Part shown: in pieces, positions 27,217 through 36,846 of the stretch | Numbering within the stretch: the stretch's first letter is position 1 | Layout of the letters: each line of letters starts with the position of its first letter | Assembly (NCBI RefSeq): GCF_022809115.1 | Contig: NZ_JALGBH010000002.1 | Coordinates: forward strand, 1,119,543-1,183,542 | Direction: 5' to 3' | Length of the DNA: 64,000 nucleotides | DNA from: Pedobacter montanisoli | GTDB lineage: Bacteria; Bacteroidota; Bacteroidia; Sphingobacteriales; Sphingobacteriaceae | The notes under the pieces: model-generated | Databases searched by the model: none | Seen by the model: only the letters and a program-made list of their open reading frames with translations | What the model was told of the DNA's origin: nothing | Program-made: the position numbers and the translations under genes

Positions 27217-27636
27217 TTAATCAACTTTACAAGTGTGTACACTACCGGCAATAGCCTGTTCTATTGCGTTTCCATCTATAGCAGCCCATTGAGCACAGAT
27301 TTTTTCATTTGCAAACTCAAATAACCGATAGCCTGTTGTAACCAAGTCTATTCCTGTAGCATCATAACCTCGCCATTTGCCAATGTGTTTTAAGTTCATG
27401 CTTATCCTTATAAACACCTTATTTCCTTCTGCCACCATATCTTCTATAATGGTTTTGTGCTGAAATGAATTACCTGTAGCTTCTATCCACCTTTTAGTTC
27501 CTTCAATTGTTGCGGGTAAACCTAAAGGCAGAGAATGATCTATAAAATTATGATCTATGAAACCGACTAATTCTTCTGTTTTTCCCTGGTTCCATACATT
27601 CTCAATATATGCTAAAATCGTTTCTTTCTTATTCAT
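27217..27636 (-). CDS. SnoaL-like (ester cyclase family) protein
   Basis: The protein has 139 residues and an NTF2-like fold. IENVWNQGKTEELVGFIDHNFIDHSLPLGLPATIEGTKRWIEA is typical of the SnoaL/ester-cyclase family, and DLVTTGYRLFEFANEKICAQWAAID closes the cone. No signal peptide is present. Catalysis cannot be assigned, since many family members bind or isomerise small molecules. It overlaps the preceding esterase gene by 8 bp and is the second gene of that unit. Confidence 0.85.
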   Translation of the reverse strand: MNKKETILAYIENVWNQGKTEELVGFIDHNFIDHSLPLGLPATIEGTKRWIEATGNSFQHKTIIEDMVAEGNKVFIRISMNLKHIGKWRGYDATGIDLVTTGYRLFEFANEKICAQWAAIDGNAIEQAIAGSVHTCKVD

Positions 27637-29101
27637 GTCTTTTTTTATTATTCACAGTATCATCCATTTCTTTTTGAATTTGTTCGCCAACCATCAATCT
27701 TGTATTAAAATGATCAGCTCCCTTAACAATCTCAACATAGATTTGTGCTCCAACAGTTTTTATCTTCTCTTGAAATGCAATTACAGATTTTTGTAATAGG
27801 AAATTATCATTTTCGCCAGCGTAGATCCTGATTTTATTACTGGCTTCTTTTTTAATCTTTGGCCAGTTGTGTTGCACATAAAGTGCAAGATCATAAGGTT
27901 TCCAGGAATTAGCAATTGCTTTATTGATTTTACCTGTTAAGGGATTAAAAAGCTCTTGTGGTCGCCCATTTTTGTCCGGTACGCCAAATTCTGCTTCAAA
28001 AGATTGTCCCTGTCCGCCATCTCCTTCTAATTGTTCTTTTTCGGCCATCTTCTTTAAAGTAGAAGTAGCTTTACCATTAATGATAAAAATCTCTCTTTCT
28101 TTTTTCTGGGCATCATAAAAATAATTGTCATCCTTATAAATATCAACGCCTGTAAAATTGCTGAAGTCTATAGGATCTGGTGAGGTTGCCCAACATCCAC
28201 CAAATTTATCCGGGAAATGAAGTGCCAGCCAGATTACGCCATAACCGCCAGAGCTCTGCCCGGTAATTAACCGATGTTCAGGTAGTTTACTCATATTGAA
28301 TTGGCTTTCGAGATGAGGAATAAGCTCGGTAACCAAAGCCGTTCCCCAAGGTCCATTTACCCGCGAATCAACAAAAGCATGTAAACCATAAGGTGTTTGT
28401 GTTTCAGGATTTAAGAATACATAGATCTTCTCTTCTCCCTTACCTATACCGTATGTCTGTTGCTGACCTTTATTATAGGCATTGTGGTGTGTACCTCCCC
28501 AACCCGGTATAATATAAACCACAGGATATTTTTTACTAGGATTATTTTGATAAGATGGTGGTAAAACGACTCCGGCTTTTATAAAAACAGGCTCTCCTCT
28601 AAATTTTGTTAAAAGCGTTGATTTAAAAACAACTTCTTTGACTAAATCACTCTGATTAAATTTTCGCTCAGGAAAAACATTAGATAAGGTTAATATTGGA
28701 GCAGCAGTTGCTCCGCCATCTAACAGGGCTACTACCTCTTTACGGGTATATAAATTACCCGGAGCGTTGTTTCCCCGTTCTTTGGTATTGGTATCCAGTA
28801 TCGCTACCATTTTATAGTAGGTTTGCTTCAGCGAATCCAAAGGTTTTAAATAAGAAAAAGATTTCTGGTCTAAAGTCTGGATTTTGCCTGCTTTCCAATC
28901 TTTAACAGTAATGGCAAAAGCTGGCGCATCTTCCTGTGCCTGTCCAAAGGGTTTACTGGTATCTGCCTGAATATAAACCATCAACCGCCCGTTGTAAGGG
29001 CCTTTTAAATCATCGGCCAGTTTAACCTGAATTTTGTTCTGTGCCTGTGCCTGAAGCGCAAGGAAAGAAAATAAAAAACTTAACTTTAATATAGATTTCA
29101 T
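27629..29101 (-). CDS. secreted esterase (alpha/beta-hydrolase, putative esterase family)
   Basis: The protein has 490 residues and a signal peptide (about 1-20, ending AQAQ). After an N-terminal beta domain (about 25-180) comes the hydrolase domain with KYPVVYIIPGWGG and the nucleophile elbow GQSSGG. The likely acid is in YAGENDNF and the His in GADHFNTR. The fold matches the EstD/Fes-like family. It would act on an ester in the periplasm or outside the cell. The following SnoaL-like gene overlaps it. Confidence 0.87.
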   Translation of the reverse strand: MKSILKLSFLFSFLALQAQAQNKIQVKLADDLKGPYNGRLMVYIQADTSKPFGQAQEDAPAFAITVKDWKAGKIQTLDQKSFSYLKPLDSLKQTYYKMVAILDTNTKERGNNAPGNLYTRKEVVALLDGGATAAPILTLSNVFPERKFNQSDLVKEVVFKSTLLTKFRGEPVFIKAGVVLPPSYQNNPSKKYPVVYIIPGWGGTHHNAYNKGQQQTYGIGKGEEKIYVFLNPETQTPYGLHAFVDSRVNGPWGTALVTELIPHLESQFNMSKLPEHRLITGQSSGGYGVIWLALHFPDKFGGCWATSPDPIDFSNFTGVDIYKDDNYFYDAQKKEREIFIINGKATSTLKKMAEKEQLEGDGGQGQSFEAEFGVPDKNGRPQELFNPLTGKINKAIANSWKPYDLALYVQHNWPKIKKEASNKIRIYAGENDNFLLQKSVIAFQEKIKTVGAQIYVEIVKGADHFNTRLMVGEQIQKEMDDTVNNKKRHE

Positions 29102-29123
29102 ATTGAATAGCTATTTGTCTTGT

Positions 29124-29597
29124 TCATATTGCTTTTATCATTTTATAGTTTGTTAGTTCTACACCTTTTACATATACATGTTGTTCTTTTTGTACACTGA
29201 AACCCTTGTTTTCAAAAAACGGTCTTGCGGTTTTACTAACATCTGATATGAGTTCTGTTTGCTTTTGTTGTTTTGCTATATTTTCTATGTTCATATAAAG
29301 CTTATTTGCAATACCTTGCCGTTGGTAATCTTTATGAACATAGAACAGATCAATGTAATGCCCCCTGTCAAGTGTAGCAAAACCAACAATCTTGTCTGCA
29401 TATTGAGCAACTAAAATGATTTGTTTTGTCAGTATTGTGTTCCATCGCTGTAGGTTTTCAACTCCTGAGATCCATGCCTCAATTTGTTGTTTATCATAAT
29501 CTGCATAGCAAATAGTGGTTATTGTTTCTACATACAGTTTTTGCAATTCGGCTAAATCATGCTGTTGTCCTTTTCTAATTATAAAATGTTCAGGCAT
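29124..29597 (-). CDS. GNAT family N-acetyltransferase
   Basis: The protein has 157 residues. The acetyl-CoA-binding motif is VHKDYQRQGIANKLYMNIE, preceded by the strands ILVAQYADKIVGFATLD and YIDLFYV. The arrangement fits the GNAT fold. The acceptor is unknown. It lies 22 nt upstream of the esterase gene on the same strand, so it could lead that operon. The 223 nt upstream of it hold no gene. Confidence 0.86.
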   Translation of the reverse strand: MPEHFIIRKGQQHDLAELQKLYVETITTICYADYDKQQIEAWISGVENLQRWNTILTKQIILVAQYADKIVGFATLDRGHYIDLFYVHKDYQRQGIANKLYMNIENIAKQQKQTELISDVSKTARPFFENKGFSVQKEQHVYVKGVELTNYKMIKAI

Positions 29598-29820
29598 TTA
29601 TCAAGTTTTTTTTTTAAAAAAATAGTTTGTTTCAACAGAGCTGAGAAACAGTTTTTCTTTTTCAAATATATCATGGATCCTAAAAGAGAAGTAACTCTAT
29701 CGACAGAATACCTATCCTTATAGATGAACGACATAACACAAATCTTCTGGATTTATACTTACCATATATAATTTTAGCGTCTTCTGTTATTCCATTGGTC
29801 GAATAATAAAATTAATCAAT

Positions 29821-30330
29821 TCATACCAAGAGTTCTAAACATGTGTTTGTATGACTTTTCTCAATGATTGAAAAATACTTTATTTGCCAATCCTGACTTT
29901 TTTGTGCCTGCACATTTGTTGTAGTATCCCAAGGTGGGTAAACTCTTATTCCCCGTTTTCCGCCTGCTCCATTTTGCGAAATAATGCCTTTTTCTTTCAA
30001 AACCTGTTTTGGAACAATAAACTGTCCAATTTTATTGCCTTTTATAGTAGTGATGACCATGAAATCAAAATCATCTGAAACATCAAATGGCATTGTTGTT
30101 CCATTTTTACCGCGTTTCCAAATGGCTACAAACTGACCTGTTTTTTTAGGGGTAATCTTAGCCAACCGATATTCTATATTCCATTTGTTCAGCTTAAAAG
30201 AACAAGCATTGTATGTGCTCCTCTCCTCATTTAGTTTTAAATCAGATAGTTTCAGACCACATCGATCGTAAAACTCTTCTTTTATTTTTTTAAGTTCGTT
30301 GTACAAGATATTTTCGTTTATATTTCTCAA
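29821..30330 (-). CDS. MepB family protein
   Basis: The protein has 169 residues. The motif block YNACSFKLNKWNIEYRLAKITPKKTGQFVAIWKR, then FDFMVI and GQFIVPKQVLKEKGIIS, then GKRGIRVYPPWD, is that of the MepB family, first named in the staphylococcal mepRAB locus. Its biochemical role is unknown. No ATG is available near the N-terminus, so the start is probably the TTG at 30330. A second in-frame TTG lies 24 nt downstream. The gene is AT-rich and stands alone, with ATGACCTAACG at 30428-30438 beyond its 5' end. Confidence 0.8.
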   Translation of the reverse strand: MRNINENILYNELKKIKEEFYDRCGLKLSDLKLNEERSTYNACSFKLNKWNIEYRLAKITPKKTGQFVAIWKRGKNGTTMPFDVSDDFDFMVITTIKGNKIGQFIVPKQVLKEKGIISQNGAGGKRGIRVYPPWDTTTNVQAQKSQDWQIKYFSIIEKSHTNTCLELLV

Positions 30331-30477
30331 AAAGTATTTTACAAATTTGACAAAAAAATAACTTGTTCTGGTTTTTAGTAGATAAACAGCTTGCTATTAC
30401 AAACTAACCTACCAAAAATAGTTTTAAATGACCTAACGTTTGTAAAGAGAATGCGATTTAAGTTTAAACGTGAGGTA

Positions 30478-31113
30478 TTAAACCTTTATCACTTTTGAGG
30501 CTACAATAGCGAAGATCTGATCATTTTCTTTGGGTTTGAGCAGCCGTAGCCCCGTAAATGCACTGAAAGCCGGCAAAATGGCATAATCTTCTCCAAAATA
30601 AAAACATGGAAATTTCAAACCCTGCTTGGCTTTGTTATAAACGCGTATTCCCGGGTGGAGATGTCCGCCAATCGGATATAAATCTGATCTGCATTGGATA
30701 GTATCGTGTATAAAACAGAAGCCAGCACAGTTATAACTTGGTTCATGAACTTCTATAGCTAAATCTGTATAAATTTCTTCTTTTTGTTTATCGTGATTTC
30801 CTTTTACCAGAATAAAGCTAACCTCATTAAATTTCTTTCTCCACTTAGCAAATTCATCAATTTCTGTATTATAATCACTATGAAACATATCTCCATTGAT
30901 CAGTAACTGCTTTGGCTGATATTTTTGAAGTAGATTTTCTAATCTTAGAAGGTCATTTCTTGAAACTGTGTTTGGAATTGCCAATCCGGCTTTACGAAAG
31001 TGAGCCGCTTTACCTAGATGTAAATCACTAATTGCTAATAATCTTTCTTTTGGTAAATAGATTGCTCTTTCTTTATCTAAAATAAGTTCTTCTCCCCTAA
31101 TTTTAATTTCCAC
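30478..31113 (-). CDS. pdeM: ligase-associated DNA damage response endonuclease PdeM
   Basis: The protein has 211 residues with a calcineurin-like metallophosphoesterase core: SDLHLGK, INGDMFHS, VKGNHDK, FIHDTI and GGHLHPG supply the metal ligands. This matches the PdeM family (TIGR04123). It is the last gene of a four-gene leftward operon (exonuclease, ligase, helicase, PdeM) that occurs together in many bacteria and is thought to act in a dedicated DNA repair pathway. It is a nuclease/phosphodiesterase acting in the cytoplasm. Confidence 0.93.
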   Translation of the reverse strand: MEIKIRGEELILDKERAIYLPKERLLAISDLHLGKAAHFRKAGLAIPNTVSRNDLLRLENLLQKYQPKQLLINGDMFHSDYNTEIDEFAKWRKKFNEVSFILVKGNHDKQKEEIYTDLAIEVHEPSYNCAGFCFIHDTIQCRSDLYPIGGHLHPGIRVYNKAKQGLKFPCFYFGEDYAILPAFSAFTGLRLLKPKENDQIFAIVASKVIKV

Positions 31114-31198
31114 GCTATAAAGTTAATTTATTCTTTCACCATTCTTTGAGAAGGGCGCAATAAGACTTCTAATTTTCATGTATTATGATGCTGTAGAA

Positions 31199-33652
31199 TC
31201 ATTCTTTAAAAACCTCTTTTTTCATTCGCTCTATCCGTTTTTCTAATTCTTCAGAACTCATATTGGCTCTCAAGCTATCTACTTTAATAGGGAATGATAA
31301 GGGTGTAAAACGTTTTGGATAAGTGATAATGATATTACTCTGCTGTATTCTATGCAATGCTGCTGCTAAGCGAGGTTCTTCCAGTTGCTGATAAAATACT
31401 TCTTCATACGCTTGTCTGAGCAGTAGATTATGTTTATCGAAATCACTAAATACATTAAAAAACAAGCCTGCGCTAGATTGTAGGTGTTTGTTTTTTACAT
31501 ACTTTCCGGGGTATCCCTGAAAAACTAATCCGGAAATACAGGCAATATCCCTAAATTTTCTTCTTGCCATTTCAGTAGAGTTGATACTTAAAGTAATATC
31601 TTCCGCTAGATTTTTAGGAGAGAAAATTTCATAAGCAATTCCATCATCCATTGGTATTTCTGTATCACTCAGTAACTCAAAACCATAATCATTCATCGCT
31701 ATTGAAAATGTGATGGGTACTAATTTACTTAATCGGTAAGCTACCAAAGCACCCAGAATTTCGTGTACCAATCTACCTTCAAATGGATAAGCAAACAGGT
31801 GAAATCCTTCCCTATTGTTAATCATCTCAATAAGTAGTTCATCACTTTTAGGAACATGTGACCGTTCTTGCTGAGTAAGAAAAAGCGGATAAACAACATC
31901 AAGTTCTTCATCCTGATGTTTTTTGTAAAGTACTTCATTGTATTTTTTGCGCAATACCGAGCCCAGGTTAGATGACAATGGTAATCTACCACCCAACCAA
32001 CTAGGCGACATTGCTTTTTTCTGCTTACTCCGACGAACAAATACCGTCATATCCTTTATTTGCACGAATTCTAAAATTCTTCCTGCCAATACGAAACTAT
32101 CGCCAGCTTTAAGTTTAGAAACGAAATATTCTTCTATCATACCGATATAGCCTCCGCTTAGAAACTTTACTCTTAACATGGCATCGCTTACAATGGTGCC
32201 AATATGAAGTCGGTGGCGCAGAGCAATTTGTCTGCTTTTTACTTTCCACAAACCATCTTCATCTTTTACCACTTTTTTAAACTCGTTGTATGCAGTTAAG
32301 CTATCGCCACCAGAGGTAATAAATTGCATTGTCCACGTCCATTCTTCAGGTAGAAGCTCTTTGAAAGCATGAGTTTGTACCACCTCCTGGTAAATAACCT
32401 TGTCGTCAAAACCATCGCCTACGGCCAATGTAACCAAGTATTGAACTAGTGTATCGAAAACCATCACAAAGGGTTCTCTGCTTTCAATATTGTTTTCTCT
32501 GGCAGCTTCCTTAATTGCGGCACCCTCAACTATTTCTAAGGCATGGGTAGGCAAGAAATATATCTTTGAAACTTCATAGGGCGAGTGTCCCGAACGGCCG
32601 GCACGTTGTAAAAAACGAGCTACACCCTTTGGAGAGCCTATCTGCACCACCGTATCTACCGGCTTAAAATCTACACCTAAATCTAAAGATGAAGTGGCAA
32701 TAACCGCTTTTAACAAACCATTGTGCAGGCTGTCTTCAATCCAGTTGCGCAGTTCAAAATCTATGGATCCATGATGGATAGCTAATCTTCCTGCCAAATC
32801 AGGTTCAATATTTAACAAGTGCTGATACCAAATTTCTGATTGACCACGGGTATTGATGAAAATTAAGGTAGTTCTACTTTGGTTAATAATCGGGATAAGC
32901 TTATGGGCTAATTTCAACCCCAAATGGCCAGCCCAAGGCAGGGTTTCAATCGTATCAGGTAAGATGGTTTTTATTTCTATTTTCTTTTCTAATTGTGCTC
33001 TAACTATGATTTTCTTAGCATTATCTTCTGGAATAATTACATCTAAGGCTTCCTGTATATTGCCAATAGTTGCCGAAATGCCCCAAACTCTCAGTTGTTG
33101 TTTGCCATTAGCTTTCTGTAAACCTTTTATTCTTGAGATCGCTAATTCAACCATCACACCTCGTTTGCTTCCTAAAAGTTCATGCCATTCATCAGCCACG
33201 ATACATTGTAGGTTTTTGAAGAGATTAGAAGAACCTTTTTGAGCTAGTAAGAGATGTAAACTCTCTGGCGTAATGAGCAATATTTCGGGCATTGTCTTTT
33301 TTTGTTGTAGCCTTTCTGCTTGAGAAGTATCGCCATTACGTACGCCAACATGCCAATCTAAACCTAAAACGCTTACGACTTCATGCATCGCCCGGGCTAT
33401 ATCTTTAGCCAGAGAACGGAGCGGAGTAATCCAGATTAGTTGTAAGCCCTTAACTGGTTTTGGCTGGTTTAAGCCTTCAATGACTACAGCTAAAAAAACA
33501 GAAAATGTTTTTCCAAAACCTGTAGGTGCATTTACCAAGCCACTATAACCCTCTAAGTAATATTGCCAGGTTTCTTTCTGGAAATCGAAAGGCTTTCGTT
33601 TATCTGCTTTAAGCCAAGAGATGATTTGCTTATAACCTTTGGTTTTTTGCAT
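31199..33652 (-). CDS. ligase-associated DNA damage response DEXH-box helicase (Lhr-Core type)
   Basis: The protein has about 817 residues from the ATG at 33652. An ATG 18 nt upstream is in frame but adds six residues outside the family alignment. Motif I is NAPTGFGKT, motif II is VADEWHELLGS (DEWH), motif III is GISATIG, and the helicase C part has TSSLDLGVDF and RFLQRAGRSGHSP. This is the Lhr-Core architecture of the ligase-associated family (TIGR04121), an ATP-dependent 3'-5' helicase. It lies between the ligase gene (71-nt gap) and pdeM (85-nt gap). Confidence 0.94.
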   Translation of the reverse strand: MQKTKGYKQIISWLKADKRKPFDFQKETWQYYLEGYSGLVNAPTGFGKTFSVFLAVVIEGLNQPKPVKGLQLIWITPLRSLAKDIARAMHEVVSVLGLDWHVGVRNGDTSQAERLQQKKTMPEILLITPESLHLLLAQKGSSNLFKNLQCIVADEWHELLGSKRGVMVELAISRIKGLQKANGKQQLRVWGISATIGNIQEALDVIIPEDNAKKIIVRAQLEKKIEIKTILPDTIETLPWAGHLGLKLAHKLIPIINQSRTTLIFINTRGQSEIWYQHLLNIEPDLAGRLAIHHGSIDFELRNWIEDSLHNGLLKAVIATSSLDLGVDFKPVDTVVQIGSPKGVARFLQRAGRSGHSPYEVSKIYFLPTHALEIVEGAAIKEAARENNIESREPFVMVFDTLVQYLVTLAVGDGFDDKVIYQEVVQTHAFKELLPEEWTWTMQFITSGGDSLTAYNEFKKVVKDEDGLWKVKSRQIALRHRLHIGTIVSDAMLRVKFLSGGYIGMIEEYFVSKLKAGDSFVLAGRILEFVQIKDMTVFVRRSKQKKAMSPSWLGGRLPLSSNLGSVLRKKYNEVLYKKHQDEELDVVYPLFLTQQERSHVPKSDELLIEMINNREGFHLFAYPFEGRLVHEILGALVAYRLSKLVPITFSIAMNDYGFELLSDTEIPMDDGIAYEIFSPKNLAEDITLSINSTEMARRKFRDIACISGLVFQGYPGKYVKNKHLQSSAGLFFNVFSDFDKHNLLLRQAYEEVFYQQLEEPRLAAALHRIQQSNIIITYPKRFTPLSFPIKVDSLRANMSSEELEKRIERMKKEVFKE

Positions 33653-33723
33653 GTTATTACATTTAAACATTCAGAATCGCCTCAATCTAATCTTATCTTT
33701 CTCATTACGTAAATTTTTAATGA

Positions 33724-35316
33724 TTAAGGTGTAACTGGAATGAGTGCCCTTAAGTCATCCAAAGTATTGATTTCCTCTACTCTTTTATCCTTACGCCAAC
33801 GGGCAATACGTGGAAAGCGTAATGCCAAACCAGCTTTATGCCGTTTGCTTTCTGCAATCCCTTCAAAGGCAATTTCAAAAACGAGCTCAGGTTTTACAGT
33901 ACGCACCGGACCAAATTTTTCGATAGCATTTTTATTAACGAAACTGTTCACTTCCTTAATTTCCTTATCCGTTAAACCTGAATAAGCTTTCGCTATTGTA
34001 ATCAATTTTTCGCCATCGCGAACAGCAAAAGTATAATCTGTATAGAAATTGGCTCTTCGTCCGCTGCCTTTCTGCGCATAAATCATCACCGTGTCAACGG
34101 TGTAGGGATTAATTTTCCATTTCCACCAATCGCCTCGCTTTCTACCGGTGTGAAAAATGGAATTGAGGTGTTTTAGCATAATTCCTTCACTATTGATTTC
34201 TCTAGCTTTTTCTCTTATTTGAGCCAGTTCTGCCCAGCTTTTAAATTTGACAACCGGAGATAACACGACTATTCCTTTGGTAATTAGCCTATTGATGAGC
34301 TTTTCCAATAGCTGTCTTCGTTTGACTAAAGGTTCGGTTCTAATGTCATTGTTTTCGTACTCAAGGATATCATAAGTATAAAATCCTATTGGAGCGTTTT
34401 CTAATTGATTTTTACTAATGGTTTTCCTATTCAGGCGCTGTTGCAATGTACTAAATGGGAGCACATTCTCATTTTTTACCGCAAGTATTTCTCCATCTAA
34501 TACAGTTCCATCTGCTAATTCATCCTTAAGAAAATGTAATTCCGGAAATTGGTCGGTAACCAGCTCTTCGCCCCGACTCCAAATGAACAATTCTCCATTA
34601 CGTTTTACAATTTGTCCTCTAATACCATCCCACTTCCATTCGGCCTGCCAAGCTGAGGTTTTACCTAAATTTTCGGGCTCGGTATCTATAGCATAGGCCA
34701 AACAAAATGGATATGGCCAAGAATTATCGGTATTTACATGTGCTCCGGTAGTTAATTCTTCATAAGTGATTTGGTTGGGTTGCCATTTCCCCATTATACT
34801 GTGCATAATTTTATTGGCATCTTGTTTACTTTGCTTGGCAATGGCATTAACCAGCATCTTATTTGAAACACCAATTCTAAAATTTCCGGAAATTAATTTA
34901 TTGAAAATGAAACGTTCTTGTGTTGTTAAGCTGTTCCATGAGTCAAGGACGTAACGCTTTTTCTCTTCATCGGTTTTACTTTGAAGAGTTGTAAGTTCGG
35001 TAATCCATTGGTGCAGTGGCTTATCGATATTATTTTCTGCAACAGGTAGTACCAGTGCAATCGTTTCGCTTAAATCGCCTACACTATGATAGCTTTCTGT
35101 AAACAGCCACTCCGGAATATCACTAAGCTCTATTGCCCATTGTCTGATTAACGTGGTAGTGATTGGTCGTTTAGGGCGCTTGCCTGTAAACATGGCAATT
35201 ACATAGGGCTTATCAAGTGGATTGGCTTCATTAAAATAAGTAACTAAGGCCTCAATTTTATCATTGGTTTTATTGCTTAATTCTAATTCTTGTATCAACT
35301 GTGCAAAGCGTTTCAT
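33724..35316 (-). CDS. ATP-dependent DNA ligase, repair-operon type
   Basis: The protein has 530 residues. An N-terminal DNA-binding domain (about 1-200) precedes the nucleotidyltransferase motif EWKWDGIRGQ with AMP-accepting Lys228. Further motifs are DGEILAV, FYTYDILE, SEGIMLKHL and WWKWKINPYT. It seals nicks using ATP, in addition to the NAD-dependent LigA expected elsewhere in the genome. It matches the ligase of TIGR04120. It is 3 nt behind the exonuclease gene, the core pair of the operon. Confidence 0.95.
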   Translation of the reverse strand: MKRFAQLIQELELSNKTNDKIEALVTYFNEANPLDKPYVIAMFTGKRPKRPITTTLIRQWAIELSDIPEWLFTESYHSVGDLSETIALVLPVAENNIDKPLHQWITELTTLQSKTDEEKKRYVLDSWNSLTTQERFIFNKLISGNFRIGVSNKMLVNAIAKQSKQDANKIMHSIMGKWQPNQITYEELTTGAHVNTDNSWPYPFCLAYAIDTEPENLGKTSAWQAEWKWDGIRGQIVKRNGELFIWSRGEELVTDQFPELHFLKDELADGTVLDGEILAVKNENVLPFSTLQQRLNRKTISKNQLENAPIGFYTYDILEYENNDIRTEPLVKRRQLLEKLINRLITKGIVVLSPVVKFKSWAELAQIREKAREINSEGIMLKHLNSIFHTGRKRGDWWKWKINPYTVDTVMIYAQKGSGRRANFYTDYTFAVRDGEKLITIAKAYSGLTDKEIKEVNSFVNKNAIEKFGPVRTVKPELVFEIAFEGIAESKRHKAGLALRFPRIARWRKDKRVEEINTLDDLRALIPVTP

Positions 35317-35319
35317 TCT

Positions 35320-36345
35320 TTATACCTGTTTTTCTTCAACATCTACTTCTGCTTTTTCCTCAGCTTCTTCATCGCCGTATTGTGTTTTAACCTCTTCGGC
35401 CTTCATACCTATTTCGTTTAAATACCTGCTGAAAACTGCTGTATTACCATGGGTTATCATCACTTTTTCGGCCTCTGTTGCTTTAATGACATCTAACAGA
35501 CCTGGCCAATCTGCATGATCGCTCAGGGCAAAGCCAGCATCGGCACTGCGCCATCTTCTGCCTGCTCTTACTGCCATCCATCCACTACAAATGCCAACTG
35601 CTGGATTAATTAAACTTTTAATCCATTTGCTATCTGCTAAGACTGGTGGAACAATTACAATACCTTTTTGTAGTTCATCTTTTTTGATTTCTGTAGTAAT
35701 TTGTATGGTATTTGGTAACTGAACGCCGGCTTTTCTGAAAGCTTCATTTAGGTTTGCAATGCTACGATGCACAAAGATTTCATCAGCCCCCTTTAAATTT
35801 TTGATTAACCTTTGTGCTTTACCTAAACTATAAGCAACCAGAATGCTGGTTTTGTTTTTAGTGTGATTATCCACTATCCAATTATCAATATTATCGAAGA
35901 TGAATTGCTGCGGCTGCCATTTGTAAATAGGTAGTCCAAATGTACTTTCAGATACTAAAGTGTGACATTTTACAGGTTCAAAAGCGGTACTGATACCATC
36001 GTATTCTGTTTTGTAATCGCCAGATACTACTACAATTTCTCCTTTATACTCTAACCTGATTTGAGCTGAACCTATCACGTGTCCGGCGGGAAACATACTC
36101 AATTTAACGCCATTGATGTTAATTGGCTCGTTATAAGCTAATGTTTCTACATTATCATACAATCCATATCTCTCTTCTAAAATTGGCTTGGTTAAGGTAT
36201 GGCATAGATAGCTTTTATTGCCCCATTTAGCATGATCGGCATGTCCATGAGTAATTACAGCCCTATCAACCGGTTGCCATGGATCGATATAAAAATTACC
36301 CTGTCTGCAATAAATTCCTTTGTTTGTAAATTGTATCAAAGCCAT
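35320..36345 (-). CDS. ligase-associated DNA damage response exonuclease (MBL fold)
   Basis: The protein has 341 residues. The metallo-beta-lactamase motif is THGHADHAKWG, followed by PAGHVIGSAQ, VVSGDYKTEYDG and ALSDHADWPGLL, as in the SNM1/CPSF-like nuclease group and TIGR04122. A charged Glu-rich tail (about 322-341) ends the protein. It is the first gene of the repair operon and would process DNA ends before ligation. No clear TAnnTTTG box is seen upstream. Confidence 0.93.
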   Translation of the reverse strand: MALIQFTNKGIYCRQGNFYIDPWQPVDRAVITHGHADHAKWGNKSYLCHTLTKPILEERYGLYDNVETLAYNEPININGVKLSMFPAGHVIGSAQIRLEYKGEIVVVSGDYKTEYDGISTAFEPVKCHTLVSESTFGLPIYKWQPQQFIFDNIDNWIVDNHTKNKTSILVAYSLGKAQRLIKNLKGADEIFVHRSIANLNEAFRKAGVQLPNTIQITTEIKKDELQKGIVIVPPVLADSKWIKSLINPAVGICSGWMAVRAGRRWRSADAGFALSDHADWPGLLDVIKATEAEKVMITHGNTAVFSRYLNEIGMKAEEVKTQYGDEEAEEKAEVDVEEKQV

Positions 36346-36826
36346 GCTTTCTATAACGATTATAGCTAGTTATAGTTTTAAAAATCCATTTGCACGAGTT
36401 AATCGGCCTTCTTATTGGATAGTAGTTTCACAAATGAAGATCATCTAGCCAAAATGTATAAAGGCCAAAATCGAGAACAAGGGTAGGTTTTATTTGAGCT
36501 ATTGGAAATTACAACGACAAAGAGAGTATTTTAAGCCTTGTTAATGAAAGACAAGTGTCCTCTAGTACTCGTGCTAGTTTCATCGGCTTTGCAGTTATGG
36601 AGCATGTGCGGATTTTTGTACGAAAGTTAAATAGAGTTACTAAAATCTAGCATTTATTCATCAATCAGCCTGCTATATTTTTTAGTGAAAAGGGATTATT
36701 TATTTTCTTTATTTAAAGTCCACTATAAACCTTTGATAAATGTTGGAAATTGTATATTGTGGTTTCGGATAGAATTTCGAAACACAAAGCTATTTAAGCG
36801 ATGAACTGTTTTTTTATCAAACCGCT
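36346..36826. other. intergenic stretch without recognised genes
   Basis: About 480 nt between the repair operon and the ClbS-like gene. No ORF with coding character, RNA gene or convincing terminator was found. The last part leads into the inverted repeat at 36827. Confidence 0.6.
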
Positions 36827-36839
36827 GTTAGTGGCTAAC
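36827..36839. repeat. GTTAG...CTAAC inverted repeat at the ClbS-like gene 3' flank
   Basis: GTTAGTGGCTAAC is an inverted repeat directly behind the AT-rich gene at 36847. A related CGTTAGGTCAT stands at 37380-37390 on its other side, and the reverse complement of that 11-mer is at 30428-30438 near the MepB gene. Confidence 0.45.
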
Positions 36840-36846
36840 GTTCTTG

